A stretch of 42,476 nt of DNA from the NCBI GenBank assembly GCA_024276935.1, contig JAJRWH010000091.1:1-42476 (forward strand). The letters run 5' to 3'. Origin of the DNA: Deltaproteobacteria bacterium (GTDB lineage: Bacteria; Desulfobacterota; Desulfuromonadia; Desulfuromonadales; Geopsychrobacteraceae). Under the pieces are notes generated by a model. That model was not told where the DNA came from. It was given only the letters and a program-made list of their open reading frames with translations, and ran no database searches. Numbering within the stretch: the first letter of the stretch is position 1; each line of letters opens with the position of its first letter. Made by a program: the position numbers and the translations under genes. Shown here one piece after another: positions 33,911 to 42,476 of this stretch.

Positions 33911-34291
33911 TCAGTCTTCAAGTATAACCGATGCCACGCCGTAGTCACCGTCATGGCTGTAAGAGAGGTGGGCTCGCACGGCACCTTTTTCGGCCATGAG
34001 CTCTTGGGCACGTCCGGTCAGGTGTAAAGAGGGGCAGCCCAGTTCGTCACGAACAACCTCAACCTGTTGCCAACTGAGGCCGAAACGCAACCCGGTACCG
34101 AGTGCCTTGAGAAAGGCTTCTTTGGCCGCAAAACGAACAGCCAGATGGGAAGCAGGATCTTTGTGTGCCAGAGCATAGTCGCGTTCGGCACAGGTAAACA
34201 GACGTTCCAGCAGGGCTGTCTTGCCTTCGTCGACAAAACGCCGAAAACGTACGATCTGCGCCAGATCGATGCCCGTGCCGACAATCGCCAT
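33911..34291 (-). CDS. acpS: Holo-[acyl-carrier-protein] synthase
   Basis: AcpS attaches phosphopantetheine to acyl carrier protein. The 126-residue protein has the opening GTGIDLAQIVRF, the metal-binding Asp and Glu residues (DLA and RFAAKEAFLKALG) and the SYSHDGDYGVASV ending. The ATG at 34291 shares one base with the pdxJ stop (TGATG), and AAGGAGAG upstream supports it. An in-frame TTG one codon earlier is less likely. Co-expression with pdxJ follows from the overlap. Confidence 0.96.
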   Translation of the reverse strand: MAIVGTGIDLAQIVRFRRFVDEGKTALLERLFTCAERDYALAHKDPASHLAVRFAAKEAFLKALGTGLRFGLSWQQVEVVRDELGCPSLHLTGRAQELMAEKGAVRAHLSYSHDGDYGVASVILED

Positions 34292-35010
34292 CAACTCTCC
34301 TTCAACAACTGGAGCATTTCCCGTACCGCTCGTTCCATCCCGACCAGAGCAGCACGTCCGACAATACTGTGACCGATATTGAATTCTTCGATCCCCGCAA
34401 GGGCCGCAACAGGCCCGATATTCCGATAGTTGAGACCATGACCGGCGTTGACTCCCAGACCCAGCTTGCGGGCGGCACTGATCGCAATTTCAATGCGACG
34501 CAACTGCTCAAGGCGTTCCTTTTCGTGACGCATTTCGCAGCAAGTCCCGGTATGGATTTCGATATAATCAGCCCCGACCCGATGACAGGTTTTGATCTGT
34601 TCAATATCCGGCTCGACAAACAGACTGACAACGATCCCGGCCTGTTGCATCAGCGCGATCTTCTGCTTAAGGGATTGCCGCATCATCGAAACATCAAGGC
34701 CTCCCTCGGTGGTCAATTCATGCCGACCCTCAGGAACCAGAGTGACCGAGTCAGGAAGGATTTTCATGGCGATGGCGACCATCTCGTCAGTCAACGCCAT
34801 CTCCAGATTGAGGCGGGTTTTGATCGTACGACGCAGCAATTCGACATCGCGATCCTGAATATGGCGACGATCCTCACGCAAATGAACCGTAATCCCATGA
34901 GCACCGGCAAGTTCCGCAAGAATTGCCGCAGCAACCGGATCAGGCTCATCGATACCCCGCGCTTCGCGCAGAGTGGCAATATGATCGACATTAACTCCCA
35001 ACTTCACCAA
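34291..35010 (-). CDS. pdxJ: Pyridoxine 5'-phosphate synthase
   Basis: PdxJ makes pyridoxine phosphate from deoxyxylulose phosphate and an aminoacetone phosphate. The protein has the family opening [18 protein letters not shown], the [13 protein letters not shown] segment, [17 protein letters not shown] and the C-terminal [17 protein letters not shown] at 35010 with AGGAG at 35020-35024 gives 239 residues, the normal family size. The longer frame from 35070 is improbable, and a GTG at 35007 is a second option. Confidence 0.93.
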   Translation of the reverse strand: MVKLGVNVDHIATLREARGIDEPDPVAAAILAELAGAHGITVHLREDRRHIQDRDVELLRRTIKTRLNLEMALTDEMVAIAMKILPDSVTLVPEGRHELTTEGGLDVSMMRQSLKQKIALMQQAGIVVSLFVEPDIEQIKTCHRVGADYIEIHTGTCCEMRHEKERLEQLRRIEIAISAARKLGLGVNAGHGLNYRNIGPVAALAGIEEFNIGHSIVGRAALVGMERAVREMLQLLKES

Positions 35011-35123
35011 TGGACCAGACTCCTTTTGTTTTACCCGAATCGGCAGGTTCCTGCTGAAGGGAGAGGGCAACAGCCTGTACTCTCCACCAACTGAGGACTC
35101 AGTGTTTCAGCTTTTAACAGGCG

Positions 35124-36479
35124 CTAAACACCAATAGCATTTTGCACCGCGCTGGCAATCTCTGCCGCCAAAGATTCAATCTGTTGCTGATCGGTTCCTT
35201 CGAGCATGATCCGCAGCAAAGGCTCGGTGCCGGAATAGCGAATCAGCACCCGGCCTTCATCTCCCAGATTCTTTTCCACTGCGGCAATCAGGCTTGTAAC
35301 CTCTGGCAGTTCGGTCAGTTCCGTGCGCTGTTTCACCCGGACATTGACCAGAACCTGCGGCAGGGATTCCATCACGTTGGCCAGTTCTGACAAAGGCTTG
35401 CCGCTACGTTGAACAATCTCGAGAACCTGCAAGGCAGAAAGAATGCCATCACCGGTGGTATTGTAGTCAAGAAAGATCATATGCCCTGACTGCTCCCCCC
35501 CCAGGTTGAACCCGCCACGCCGCATCTCTTCGACCACGTAGCGATCCCCGACCGCCGTACGCACCAGCTTGCCCCCTGCTTTCTTGAGCGCAATTTCCAG
35601 CCCCATATTACTCATGACGGTCGTAACCAGGGTCTGATGATTCAGGGTTTTTCTCTCCAGCATTCGGGTGGCACAGATAGCCATCACATGGTCACCGTCA
35701 ACTTCTTCACCCTGTTCGTCGACAAAAATCACCCGATCAGCATCACCATCAAGCGCAATCCCCAGATCGGCCCCATGCTCGCGAACCGCTGCAGCCATGA
35801 CTTCGGGATGCAGGGAACCACAACCAGCATTGATATTCTTGCCATCCGGCTCAACACCCAGAGCAATAACCTCAGCTCCCAGTTCCTCAAAAACAGCCGG
35901 AGCGACCTTGTAGGCGGCACCGTGGGCACAGTCAAGAACGATCTTGAGCCCCTGTAAATCAAGATCCCGCGGGAAGGTGTTTTTAAGAAATACGATGTAA
36001 CGCCCGACAGCATCATCTACCCGAAAGGCCTTGCCGACATCGGCGGCAACAGGCCGCATCGCATCGATCTCGCCACTGCTGATCAACTCTTCAATCCGCA
36101 GTTCAACCTCGTCGGGCAGTTTGAAGCCATCCCGGCTGAAAAACTTGATGCCGTTGTCCTGGTAGGGATTATGCGAAGCCGAAATCACCACTCCGGCATC
36201 AGCACGCATAGAAGACGTAATAAAAGAGATCCCAGGGGTCGGCAGGGGACCAACCAACAGAACATCAACCCCCATAGAACAGATTCCCGACACCAGTGCC
36301 GTCTCGATCATATATCCGGAAAGACGGGTATCTTTACCGATTACCACCCGGTGACGACGGTCACCATTTTTGAAGATATGGGCCGCAGCCCGCCCCAGTT
36401 GCATGGCGATCTCGGTGGTCATCGGGTGCACATTGGCCACCCCTCGCACGCCATCGGTTCCGAACAGGCGTTTTTTCAT
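35124..36479 (-). CDS. glmM: Phosphoglucosamine mutase
   Basis: GlmM converts glucosamine-6-phosphate to glucosamine-1-phosphate on the way to UDP-GlcNAc. The 451-residue protein has the catalytic phosphoserine loop [15 protein letters not shown], the metal-binding DGDADR loop ([13 protein letters not shown]) and [12 protein letters not shown] at the phosphate-binding end. The length is standard. It begins three bases after ybbR and is part of the cdaA-ybbR-glmM set, where GlmM is known in other bacteria to influence CdaA activity. Confidence 0.97.
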   Translation of the reverse strand: MKKRLFGTDGVRGVANVHPMTTEIAMQLGRAAAHIFKNGDRRHRVVIGKDTRLSGYMIETALVSGICSMGVDVLLVGPLPTPGISFITSSMRADAGVVISASHNPYQDNGIKFFSRDGFKLPDEVELRIEELISSGEIDAMRPVAADVGKAFRVDDAVGRYIVFLKNTFPRDLDLQGLKIVLDCAHGAAYKVAPAVFEELGAEVIALGVEPDGKNINAGCGSLHPEVMAAAVREHGADLGIALDGDADRVIFVDEQGEEVDGDHVMAICATRMLERKTLNHQTLVTTVMSNMGLEIALKKAGGKLVRTAVGDRYVVEEMRRGGFNLGGEQSGHMIFLDYNTTGDGILSALQVLEIVQRSGKPLSELANVMESLPQVLVNVRVKQRTELTELPEVTSLIAAVEKNLGDEGRVLIRYSGTEPLLRIMLEGTDQQQIESLAAEIASAVQNAIGV

Positions 36480-36482
36480 TGG

Positions 36483-37181
36483 TTACCTGGTCCCCTTCGT
36501 TTCAGCCGCTGCCGGAGCCTCGGTTGGTTCCACCGGTGCTGTCGCTTCAATGACAACATGGATTTCAGCTGTATTTTCATCGACAAAATTCGTATAAGTC
36601 CGCTCATAAACCAGGGGGACAATCTGGGAAAAATCGTCCGTAACCCCCTTGAGGTCTATCGGTTCGGTCATAACTTCAGAAATTGTCTTGATTTCACTTT
36701 CGGCCCCGGCAATCGCTACCTTGTCGGGGGTCGAGGTCAACCCGGCAACACGATAGCCGGGATCAGGATCGCCTGCCAGCACAACCTTGATCGGTACCTT
36801 TTTTTCTTTGCGCCGATCCAGACGGATATCGACAAAAGAGGGTGAGACGCGCGTCACCCGTAATCCATTCGGCAGGTTGAGCCGTTCTTCCAACCGTTTG
36901 AAGGTGGTCAAGCCCGGCTTGAGTTCAGACAGATCAACCGCAATGCTGATGTCATTGGGACTGACTTTCATCAACAGGGTTCGTGGCCCGCTGATCCGCA
37001 CATCAATCAAACTGGGAACCTGATTGGCAATGACCAGCTCATGGGGAATCTTTTGCAGCTCAAGCGGAACCGTGTATCCGACCTCCAGATGCCGTTCCCC
37101 CATAATGAACATCCACAAAAAAAGGGCAAATGCCAGCGAGAGCAGTTTCAGGGACCAGTTTTCTGTCAGCAGTTTCAGCAT
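36483..37181 (-). CDS. ybbR: YbbR-domain membrane protein (CdaA partner type)
   Basis: The 232-residue protein starts with one membrane segment (LLSLAFALFLWMFIMG, residues about 13-28) and continues as extracytoplasmic YbbR repeats (IDVRISGPRTLLMKVSPNDISIAVDLS, then VAIAGAESEIKTISEVMTEPIDL). YbbR (CdaR) proteins modulate the diadenylate cyclase CdaA in Firmicutes. Adjacency to cdaA (three-base gap) and glmM gives the same three-gene arrangement. The number of YbbR repeats is about two, fewer than in many relatives. The role here is inferred from that synteny. Confidence 0.85.
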   Translation of the reverse strand: MLKLLTENWSLKLLSLAFALFLWMFIMGERHLEVGYTVPLELQKIPHELVIANQVPSLIDVRISGPRTLLMKVSPNDISIAVDLSELKPGLTTFKRLEERLNLPNGLRVTRVSPSFVDIRLDRRKEKKVPIKVVLAGDPDPGYRVAGLTSTPDKVAIAGAESEIKTISEVMTEPIDLKGVTDDFSQIVPLVYERTYTNFVDENTAEIHVVIEATAPVEPTEAPAAAETKGTR

Positions 37182-37184
37182 CGC

Positions 37185-37976
37185 CTAGCCTTTCCCCTTG
37201 CCTTTCTTTTTTTTGCTCGCCCGACGTGGTTCAAGCAAACGCCCCAGAACCTTGCGCAGGTCTGTTGCATCGAGATCACGGGTGATCCCTCCGTTGACCA
37301 CGACAGAAATTTTGCCGGTTTCTTCAGAAACCACAATTGCCACCGCATCAAGAAGTTCAGTCAGACCGATAGCGGCCCGATGACGTGTCCCGAGATATTT
37401 GCTGATATCGAGGTTCTGGCTTAAGGGTAAAAAGCATCCCGCCTGTTTCAGCCGCCCCTGTTGGACAACCAACGCACCATCGTGAATCGGAGACGCGGGC
37501 AGAAAAATTGCCTGAATAATTTCACTGGTAACCCGGGCATCTATGGCGGTTCCGGTTTCCAGCACATCCTTGAGCCCTGTTTCGCGCTCGATAACAATCA
37601 AGGCCCCAATCCGCTTTTGCCCCATGGCGACACAGGCCTGAACCAGTTCGTCAAGGACCGCAGTCTCTTCCATATAGGTCAGACCGGCGAAAAAAGGATT
37701 GCGCCCGACATGCATCAGAGCACGGCGGATGTCGTTCTGAAAAATAACAACAATGACCAGAATGATCGATGAAAGAAAGTTGCTGAGAAACCAGTTGAGA
37801 GTGTGCAGATCACCAACCCGCGAGGCAACATAGACCAGAAGAATGACAGCCAGACCCAGCAGCATCTGAACGGCACGGGTTCCTTTGATCAGCAGAATAA
37901 TCCGGTAGATGATAAAGGCAACAATCCCGATATCAAGCAGGTCAAGTGGGCGGATGTTGGTGAATATTTCACACAT
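37185..37976 (-). CDS. cdaA: Diadenylate cyclase, CdaA type
   Basis: CdaA makes cyclic di-AMP from two ATP. The 263-residue protein has three N-terminal membrane segments (residues about 13-30, 38-52, 66-82), then a DisA_N catalytic domain with the DGA motif (SPIHDGALVVQ) and the RHR motif (GTRHRAAIG), both needed for catalysis. The C-terminus is lysine-rich. It shares an operon with ybbR and glmM. A c-di-AMP system in a Gram-negative is less common than in Firmicutes, but is known in Deltaproteobacteria. Confidence 0.93.
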   Translation of the reverse strand: MCEIFTNIRPLDLLDIGIVAFIIYRIILLIKGTRAVQMLLGLAVILLVYVASRVGDLHTLNWFLSNFLSSIILVIVVIFQNDIRRALMHVGRNPFFAGLTYMEETAVLDELVQACVAMGQKRIGALIVIERETGLKDVLETGTAIDARVTSEIIQAIFLPASPIHDGALVVQQGRLKQAGCFLPLSQNLDISKYLGTRHRAAIGLTELLDAVAIVVSEETGKISVVVNGGITRDLDATDLRKVLGRLLEPRRASKKKKGKGKG

Positions 37977-38028
37977 TGCAAATCCTGAATCCGGAAATCC
38001 GCCACCAAAGCCATCGACACGTGAGATC

Positions 38029-38898
38029 TCAGGTTATGCTGGCGGGCAGTTCCCCCTCGCGCACAGCCCAGGCAACCAGGGCCGCTTCGCGCGCCGGACG
38101 GACATCGTGAACACGAAATATCTGTGCTCCGCGCTCAACGCCCAGAGCAACACTGGCCAAGGTTCCGGCCAACCGTTGTGCCGGATCCTGCTGGTGCAGA
38201 ATCTGGCCAATAAAACTTTTACGTGACGGGCCAAGCAATACCGGATACCCGGTAGCCACCAATCGGTCGAGCTGCTGAATCAATTGCAGATTGCCAACAA
38301 CGCTCTTTCCAAAACCGATGCCAGGATCGATAGCAATCGCCTGTCGCGCAACCCCGGCAGCTTGTGCGGTTTCTGCCGCCTGGCGTAAAAAATCGATCAC
38401 CTCGCCAAGAAGATCGATATAGCCGGTATTTTGCTGCATAACCTCTGGACGACCAGGGGTATGCATGACAAAGAGCCCGGCCCCGGTCCGAGCAGCGACC
38501 TCGGCCATCTGCTCATCAAACTGAAGACCGCTGATATCGTTGATAAAGTTTGCTCCGGCAGCCATTGCCGCCTCGGCAACAACAGCCTTTGTCGTGTCGA
38601 TTGACAAGGGCACGGAGCTTTCTGCACGCAAAAATTCAATAACAGGGAGCACCCGATCCAGCTCTTCCTGCACGGAAACCGGCGGGGCTCCAGGACGAGT
38701 GCTTTCTCCCCCGATATCGAGCAGGTCGGCACCCTCATCGAGCAGATGCCGGGCCTGATTCAATGCCCTGTCTGGAGCGAAATAATTCCCGCCGTCCGAA
38801 AAGGAATCGGGAGTGACATTGAGCACTCCCATGATCTGCGGCAGATGCAGATCAAGTCGACAATTCTTGCCCCAAAGCTGGGCAGGTCGCGAACTCAC
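38029..38898 (-). CDS. folP: Dihydropteroate synthase
   Basis: FolP joins p-aminobenzoate to dihydropterin pyrophosphate in folate synthesis and is the sulfonamide target. The 289-residue protein has the IMGVLNVTPDSFSDGG loop, the GGESTRPGA motif (D/R binding pterin) and a later segment AIDPGIGFGKSVVGNL, with GPSRKSFIG near the C-terminus. The start is a GTG at 38898, three bases after the ftsH stop, with a weak ribosome site, so translational coupling to ftsH is likely. Confidence 0.96.
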   Translation of the reverse strand: MSSRPAQLWGKNCRLDLHLPQIMGVLNVTPDSFSDGGNYFAPDRALNQARHLLDEGADLLDIGGESTRPGAPPVSVQEELDRVLPVIEFLRAESSVPLSIDTTKAVVAEAAMAAGANFINDISGLQFDEQMAEVAARTGAGLFVMHTPGRPEVMQQNTGYIDLLGEVIDFLRQAAETAQAAGVARQAIAIDPGIGFGKSVVGNLQLIQQLDRLVATGYPVLLGPSRKSFIGQILHQQDPAQRLAGTLASVALGVERGAQIFRVHDVRPAREAALVAWAVREGELPASIT

Positions 38899-38901
38899 GT
38901 C

Positions 38902-40764
38902 TCAATCATCAGTGGTGTCAGACTCATCCTCAGACGGCTCTTCTTTCTGAGGTGCTTCCGCCGTCTCAACCGCCGCCTGTTGAGGAAAAACAATCCGGTT
39001 GGCCTCTTCGCCATCCAGGGTCTCACGCTCAAGCAAGGCTTCGGCCAGATTCTTCAATTCGGTGCTGTGGTCAGCAAGCAGGGTCCGGGCAGCCTGATAG
39101 TTTTCCTGCACGATTCGCCGAATTTCACCATCAATTTCAACAGCCGTCGCTTCGCTGTAGTTTTTCATGTGCCCCATATCGCGGCCCAGAAAGACCTCGC
39201 CATCCTTTTCACCAAAGGTCAAAGGCCCGATTTTGTCGCTCATACCCCATTCACACACCATCTTGCGTGCAATGGCAGTCACCCGCTCAAGATCATTGCT
39301 TGCGCCGCTGGTGACAGATTCAAAGGTCATTTCTTCAGCAACCCGCCCCCCGAGAAGCGTGCGGATCTTGATATTCAGGCCGCTGGCTGTTTCGTTGTAT
39401 TTTTCCTCGGCAGGCAGATACATGGTGACCCCCATCGCCCGACCTCGTGGAATAATCGAAATTTTGTGGACCGGATCAGAATCCGGAGTCAGCAAAGAAA
39501 CCAGAGCATGCCCGGCCTCGTGATAGGCCGTCACCCGCTTTTCGTCTTCGGTAATCACCATCGAACGGCGCTCGGCCCCCATCAGAACCTTGTCTTTGGC
39601 CGAATCGAAATCATACTTGTCTACCCGGTCCTTATTGGCACGAGCCGCCAGCAAGGCTGCCTCGTTGATCAAATTAGCAAGATCAGCCCCGGAAAAGCCC
39701 GGAGTTCCTTTGGCAACAACGTCAAGATCAACATTGTCAGCCATCGGCACCTTGCGCGAATGAACCTTGAGAATTCGGCTGCGCCCCCTGACATCGGGGC
39801 GTGGGACCACAACCTGCCGATCAAAACGACCGGGACGCAACAAGGCCGGATCAAGAACATCGGGACGGTTGGTCGCAGCAACCAGGATAACTCCCTCGTT
39901 CGACTCGAAACCATCCATCTCGACCAACAGCTGATTGAGGGTCTGTTCACGCTCATCGTGACCACCGCCAAGACCGGCACCCCGATGACGACCTACCGCA
40001 TCGATTTCATCAATAAAAATGATGCAGGGAGCATTTTTCTTGCCCTGGACGAAAAGATCTCGCACCCGACTGGCCCCAACCCCGACGAACATCTCGACAA
40101 AATCGGACCCTGAAATGGTAAAGAAAGGGACTCCGGCTTCACCGGCAACCGAACGAGCCAGCAAGGTTTTGCCGGTTCCCGGCGCACCGACGAGCAACAC
40201 CCCTTTAGGGATTTTACCGCCAAGACGGGTAAACTTTTTCGGATCCTTGAGAAATTCAACAATTTCTTCAAGTTCCTGCTTTGCCTCATCAACACCGGCG
40301 ACATCCTTGAATGTCACCTTGCCCTGACTGTCGGTCAGCAATTTGGCTTTACTTTTGCCAAAGCTCATTGCCTTACCACCACCAGATTGCATCTGGCGCA
40401 TAAAAAAGATCCACACGGCAATCAACAGCAGAATCGGTCCCCAGGAAATCAGCAACGTAAACCAGAATCCCTGATCGTCAACCGGCTTGGCCTCGATCGT
40501 GATGCCCTTGTCTTTCAGTTCGGGAATCAGTTCCATGTCAGGTGGAGCAATCGTCTGGAATTTTGTTCCGTCTTCCAACACGCCCGAAATCTGCGATCCC
40601 TGAATAACAACGCTGGTCACCCGACCTGATTCAACACTGCTTAACAGTTCGGTATAATTAATTTTTTTCTGCTCACCCCCACGTTGACTCATCATGTTGA
40701 AGAGCATGATCATCAGCAGCGAGATGACCAGCCAAAGGGCAAGATTTTTCTGAAATTGGCTCAC
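38902..40764 (-). CDS. ftsH: Cell-division membrane protease FtsH
   Basis: FtsH is the membrane-bound AAA+ zinc metalloprotease that degrades unassembled membrane proteins and regulators. The 620-residue protein has TM1 (about 8-25), a periplasmic segment, TM2 (about 102-122), the AAA+ domain (Walker A GAPGTGKT 193-200, Walker B IIFIDEID 248-255, second region of homology [20 protein letters not shown]) and the zinc site HEAGH at 415-419. The tail is acidic ([12 protein letters not shown]). The start is a GTG at 40764 with AGGGGG just before it. Confidence 0.97.
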   Translation of the reverse strand: MSQFQKNLALWLVISLLMIMLFNMMSQRGGEQKKINYTELLSSVESGRVTSVVIQGSQISGVLEDGTKFQTIAPPDMELIPELKDKGITIEAKPVDDQGFWFTLLISWGPILLLIAVWIFFMRQMQSGGGKAMSFGKSKAKLLTDSQGKVTFKDVAGVDEAKQELEEIVEFLKDPKKFTRLGGKIPKGVLLVGAPGTGKTLLARSVAGEAGVPFFTISGSDFVEMFVGVGASRVRDLFVQGKKNAPCIIFIDEIDAVGRHRGAGLGGGHDEREQTLNQLLVEMDGFESNEGVILVAATNRPDVLDPALLRPGRFDRQVVVPRPDVRGRSRILKVHSRKVPMADNVDLDVVAKGTPGFSGADLANLINEAALLAARANKDRVDKYDFDSAKDKVLMGAERRSMVITEDEKRVTAYHEAGHALVSLLTPDSDPVHKISIIPRGRAMGVTMYLPAEEKYNETASGLNIKIRTLLGGRVAEEMTFESVTSGASNDLERVTAIARKMVCEWGMSDKIGPLTFGEKDGEVFLGRDMGHMKNYSEATAVEIDGEIRRIVQENYQAARTLLADHSTELKNLAEALLERETLDGEEANRIVFPQQAAVETAEAPQKEEPSEDESDTTDD

Positions 40765-40860
40765 AGGACCCCCTATGGAGTTCTTGGTCTGCGACAGGTC
40801 GATTCACAACCTGTCAGAAGATGTAAAATTGGTGGAAAAGCTATCATAGTTGCCCCTCTC

Positions 40861-42237
40861 TCACAAGGGGTTTGTCGTCGAATTTGCTGGTGAGATCAAC
40901 CGCACAGCAAGGATTTTTTGACTTTTGCTGCTGACCGGTGCCTGACTTGAACGACGAAGCCCGACCAACCATAAAATTTCTTGTTGATCAAGCAAGAGCG
41001 GCAAGGATTGTCGTTGCTCTTTTTCGACCTTTTGATCGATTAAAAAATCTTTGATTTTTCGGCGTCCTGTCATCCCCGCAAGGCGAAAACTGTCTCCCGC
41101 CTGGGGACTGCGAACCCGTAATGCCCCATTGATGGCGGTGGCATCAAACTCGACCCGTTGCGGCCCTTCCCCCAACGCCCTGTCCTGAAATTCTGCCAGC
41201 AAAACCCGTCCATCCGGTAACGACAGTGGTTGGCCCGGCAACAAGGGCAAATCAAAACTGACCGGCTGCGGCGCGGACAAACGCAGCCACAACTCCCGAT
41301 AGCGCCGGGCAGCCCAGCAACCGGGCAAGTCCAGTTCGGCCTGAGGTTGATCAGTGATCAGCAGACCACACAAAGCCTCCAGGTGATCCGCAGCAATCCC
41401 GCTCAAGTCGCCACGCAGCTGCTTCAGCCCCTCGCGCAAAAGACGCAACTGCAACGCCGGATGACTCTCCTGAAGCAACGTCAGATCCAGTCGCAAACCA
41501 TCCGCATCATCTTGCCGCAGCCGGGGCCAGAGTAAATCCACCTGCTGTTGCCAATAATCCTCCTCGCGCTGAAATTGGCGACTCAGGGTTGCCAGACGTG
41601 AACAGATCTGCGGATTATACTCACGCAATTGCGGTAACAGGTCATGACGGATCCGGTTGCGCAAATAGCGAACATCACGATTGGTTTCGTCCTCGACCCA
41701 TTCAAGCTGGTGACGGCGGGCATATTCGACAATCTGCTCACGCGAAAACCCGAGCAATGGCCGCCACCAGATTCCGCTCAAACTGCGCATGGCCTGCAAC
41801 CCGCTGATACCCGTACCACGCAACAGACGTTGTAAAAAAGTTTCTGCCTGATCATCCTGATGGTGAGCGACGACAATCCGCTCACAACCTTCCTCCTCTG
41901 CCACGTGCAGCAACCACTCACGGCGTGCCTCACGTCCGGCAGTTTCGAGGCTCAGACGCCTTTTCCCGGCCAGTGCCGGAACATCAACAGATTCGATACA
42001 ACAGGGGATGTTCCGGCTGGCACAGAGACTGCGGACAAAATCGGCATCCGCTGCGGCCTCGGGACGGATCTGATGATCAAGATGAAAGACCTGAAGTCGC
42101 AAACCAAAGGCTTTTGCACTGTTGACCAGCAGATCAAACAGCACCACCGAATCGACCCCGCCAGAAACTGCCAGCAGCAACGAACAGTCCGGCACAAAGG
42201 ATTCTTTTTGCAAAAGTTGGCGAAATCTGTGTTCCAT
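40861..42237 (-). CDS. tilS: tRNA(Ile)-lysidine synthase
   Basis: TilS converts C34 of the tRNA-Ile CAU to lysidine so that it reads AUA. The protein has the PP-loop SGGVDS (residues 25-30) and the HHQDDQAET substrate segment, then the TilS middle domain (LNRIRH-type: LRNRIRHDLLPQL) and the C-terminal LFGLR-like substrate-binding domain (MTGRRKIKDFLIDQ). I place the start at ATG 42237 (458 residues), six bases after AGG. A longer frame reaches 42285, but that would overlap the terminator at 42284. Confidence 0.92.
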   Translation of the reverse strand: MEHRFRQLLQKESFVPDCSLLLAVSGGVDSVVLFDLLVNSAKAFGLRLQVFHLDHQIRPEAAADADFVRSLCASRNIPCCIESVDVPALAGKRRLSLETAGREARREWLLHVAEEEGCERIVVAHHQDDQAETFLQRLLRGTGISGLQAMRSLSGIWWRPLLGFSREQIVEYARRHQLEWVEDETNRDVRYLRNRIRHDLLPQLREYNPQICSRLATLSRQFQREEDYWQQQVDLLWPRLRQDDADGLRLDLTLLQESHPALQLRLLREGLKQLRGDLSGIAADHLEALCGLLITDQPQAELDLPGCWAARRYRELWLRLSAPQPVSFDLPLLPGQPLSLPDGRVLLAEFQDRALGEGPQRVEFDATAINGALRVRSPQAGDSFRLAGMTGRRKIKDFLIDQKVEKEQRQSLPLLLDQQEILWLVGLRRSSQAPVSSKSQKILAVRLISPANSTTNPL

Positions 42238-42283
42238 CATCAACCTGAATACATGAGAGACATGACTGAAACGACTATAGATC

Positions 42284-42319
42284 AAAAAAGCCCTCCCCGT
42301 AACCGGGAAGGGCTTTTTT
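42284..42319. terminator. Bidirectional rho-independent terminator between tRNA-Met and tilS
   Basis: AAAAAAGCCCT and AGGGCTTTTTT are exact complements (a further CCC pairs with GGG), with a loop between. It lies directly after the tRNA-Met gene (minus strand) and before tilS. Confidence 0.9.
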
Positions 42320-42325
42320 GATTAA

Positions 42326-42402
42326 TGGTGGCGGTGCAGAGATTCGAACTCCGGACACTGCGGATATGAGCCGCATGCTCTAACCAACTGAGCTACACCG
42401 CC
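42326..42402 (-). tRNA. tRNA with anticodon CAT (Met elongator type; Ile2 not excluded)
   Basis: Read on the minus strand, this is a full 77-base tRNA with encoded CCA. The acceptor arm is GGCGGTG with CACCGCC, the D arm GTAGCTCAGTTGGTTAGAGC, and the anticodon stem TGCGG/CCGCA with loop CTCATAT (anticodon CAT). The T arm has the GTTCGAATC loop. The sequence looks like an elongator methionine tRNA. A CAT anticodon may also belong to tRNA-Ile2, whose C34 becomes lysidine by TilS encoded next door, so identity is not certain. Confidence 0.85.
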
Positions 42403-42439
42403 GCTTAAGCTATTTAAACCCAGACAAGGGATTGTTGAT

Positions 42440-42476
42440 TGGTTGCGGGAGAGGGATTTGAACCCCCGACCTTCGG
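42440..42476 (-). tRNA. Initiator tRNA (fMet), 3' part, cut by window edge
   Basis: The 37 bases at the edge are the 3' part of a minus-strand tRNA: CCGAAGGTC (anticodon-stem and variable region as in E. coli fMet), GGGGGTTCAAATCCC T-arm, then CTCCCGCAACCA. The base before the discriminator A is A, so position 72 is A; an A72 that cannot pair with C1 is the bacterial initiator hallmark. The 5' part lies beyond the window. Confidence 0.8.

Noticed and set aside
38746-40113. 455-codon plus-strand open frame opposite ftsH and folP
   Set aside because: It overlaps two certain genes on the other strand and reads as low-complexity antisense translation.
42238-42285. Longer tilS N-terminus from 42285
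   Set aside because: It would begin within a terminator hairpin and adds 16 residues not expected in the family.
1-42476. CRISPR arrays, insertion sequences, prophage or secretion-system genes
   Set aside because: No regular repeat-spacer blocks, transposase, integrase or phage gene was recognised on either strand.

Overview
The window looks like chromosomal core DNA from a Desulfuromonadales-type bacterium (Geobacter, Desulfuromonas and Pelobacter relatives). This is an inference from gene families and order, not from a database search. The main support is the minus-strand block tilS-ftsH-folP-cdaA-ybbR-glmM-pdxJ-acpS-nnr-CBS-tsaE-lysC-cimA, together with citramalate synthase, a YedF/selC selenium locus and sigma-54-style signalling genes.

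Left part (1-9255). A minus-strand operon carries ispG, an outer-membrane DUF3187 protein and a large BTAD-type regulator that runs off the left edge; its reading frame is open from 1961 to base 1. On the plus strand follow a cold-shock protein with its own promoter and terminator, a 46-residue basic protein, an RlmD-like rRNA m5U methyltransferase, yedF, and a complete selenocysteine tRNA (selC) with a strong terminator. A hipBA toxin-antitoxin module follows selC. Its promoter lies inside three 27-bp-spaced operator-like repeats.

Middle part (9517-25346). Here are a DUF4019 protein, malQ, a two-OB-domain lipoprotein and a two-component system (REC-PAS-histidine kinase plus NtrC-type regulator, overlapping by ATGA). 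The regulator is followed by paired GGTTAC palindromes, a textbook sigma-54 -24/-12 promoter, and a two-gene operon of a degenerate receiver protein and a methyl-accepting chemoreceptor. On the minus strand uvrC and a YhcH-family gene overlap. A cyclic-nucleotide-binding protein is translationally coupled to an AI-2E-family permease. A second sigma-54 promoter drives a Cache-HAMP membrane sensor with no output domain. Elongation factor P and its lysylating enzyme EpmA follow as a pair.

Right part (25377-42476, all minus strand). A GntR regulator with its own TGTCGA/TCGACA operator precedes an aminotransferase. A 51-residue zinc-ribbon protein, a helix-hairpin-helix membrane protein, cimA and lysC follow. 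Then comes the housekeeping block: threonylcarbamoyl-tRNA synthesis (tsaE), NAD(P)HX repair (nnr), cofactor synthesis (acpS, pdxJ, folP), amino-sugar and cyclic-di-AMP synthesis (glmM, ybbR, cdaA), membrane proteolysis (ftsH) and tRNA-Ile lysidine synthesis (tilS). The window ends in a Met-family tRNA gene and the 3' part of an initiator tRNA.

The most notable signal is the regulatory logic in the middle. Two sensory transcription units carry near-identical sigma-54 cores (TGGCAC-N5-TTGC). One of them lies directly behind an NtrC-type regulator with candidate enhancer palindromes at the expected distance. No CRISPR array, insertion sequence, integrase or prophage gene was recognised.
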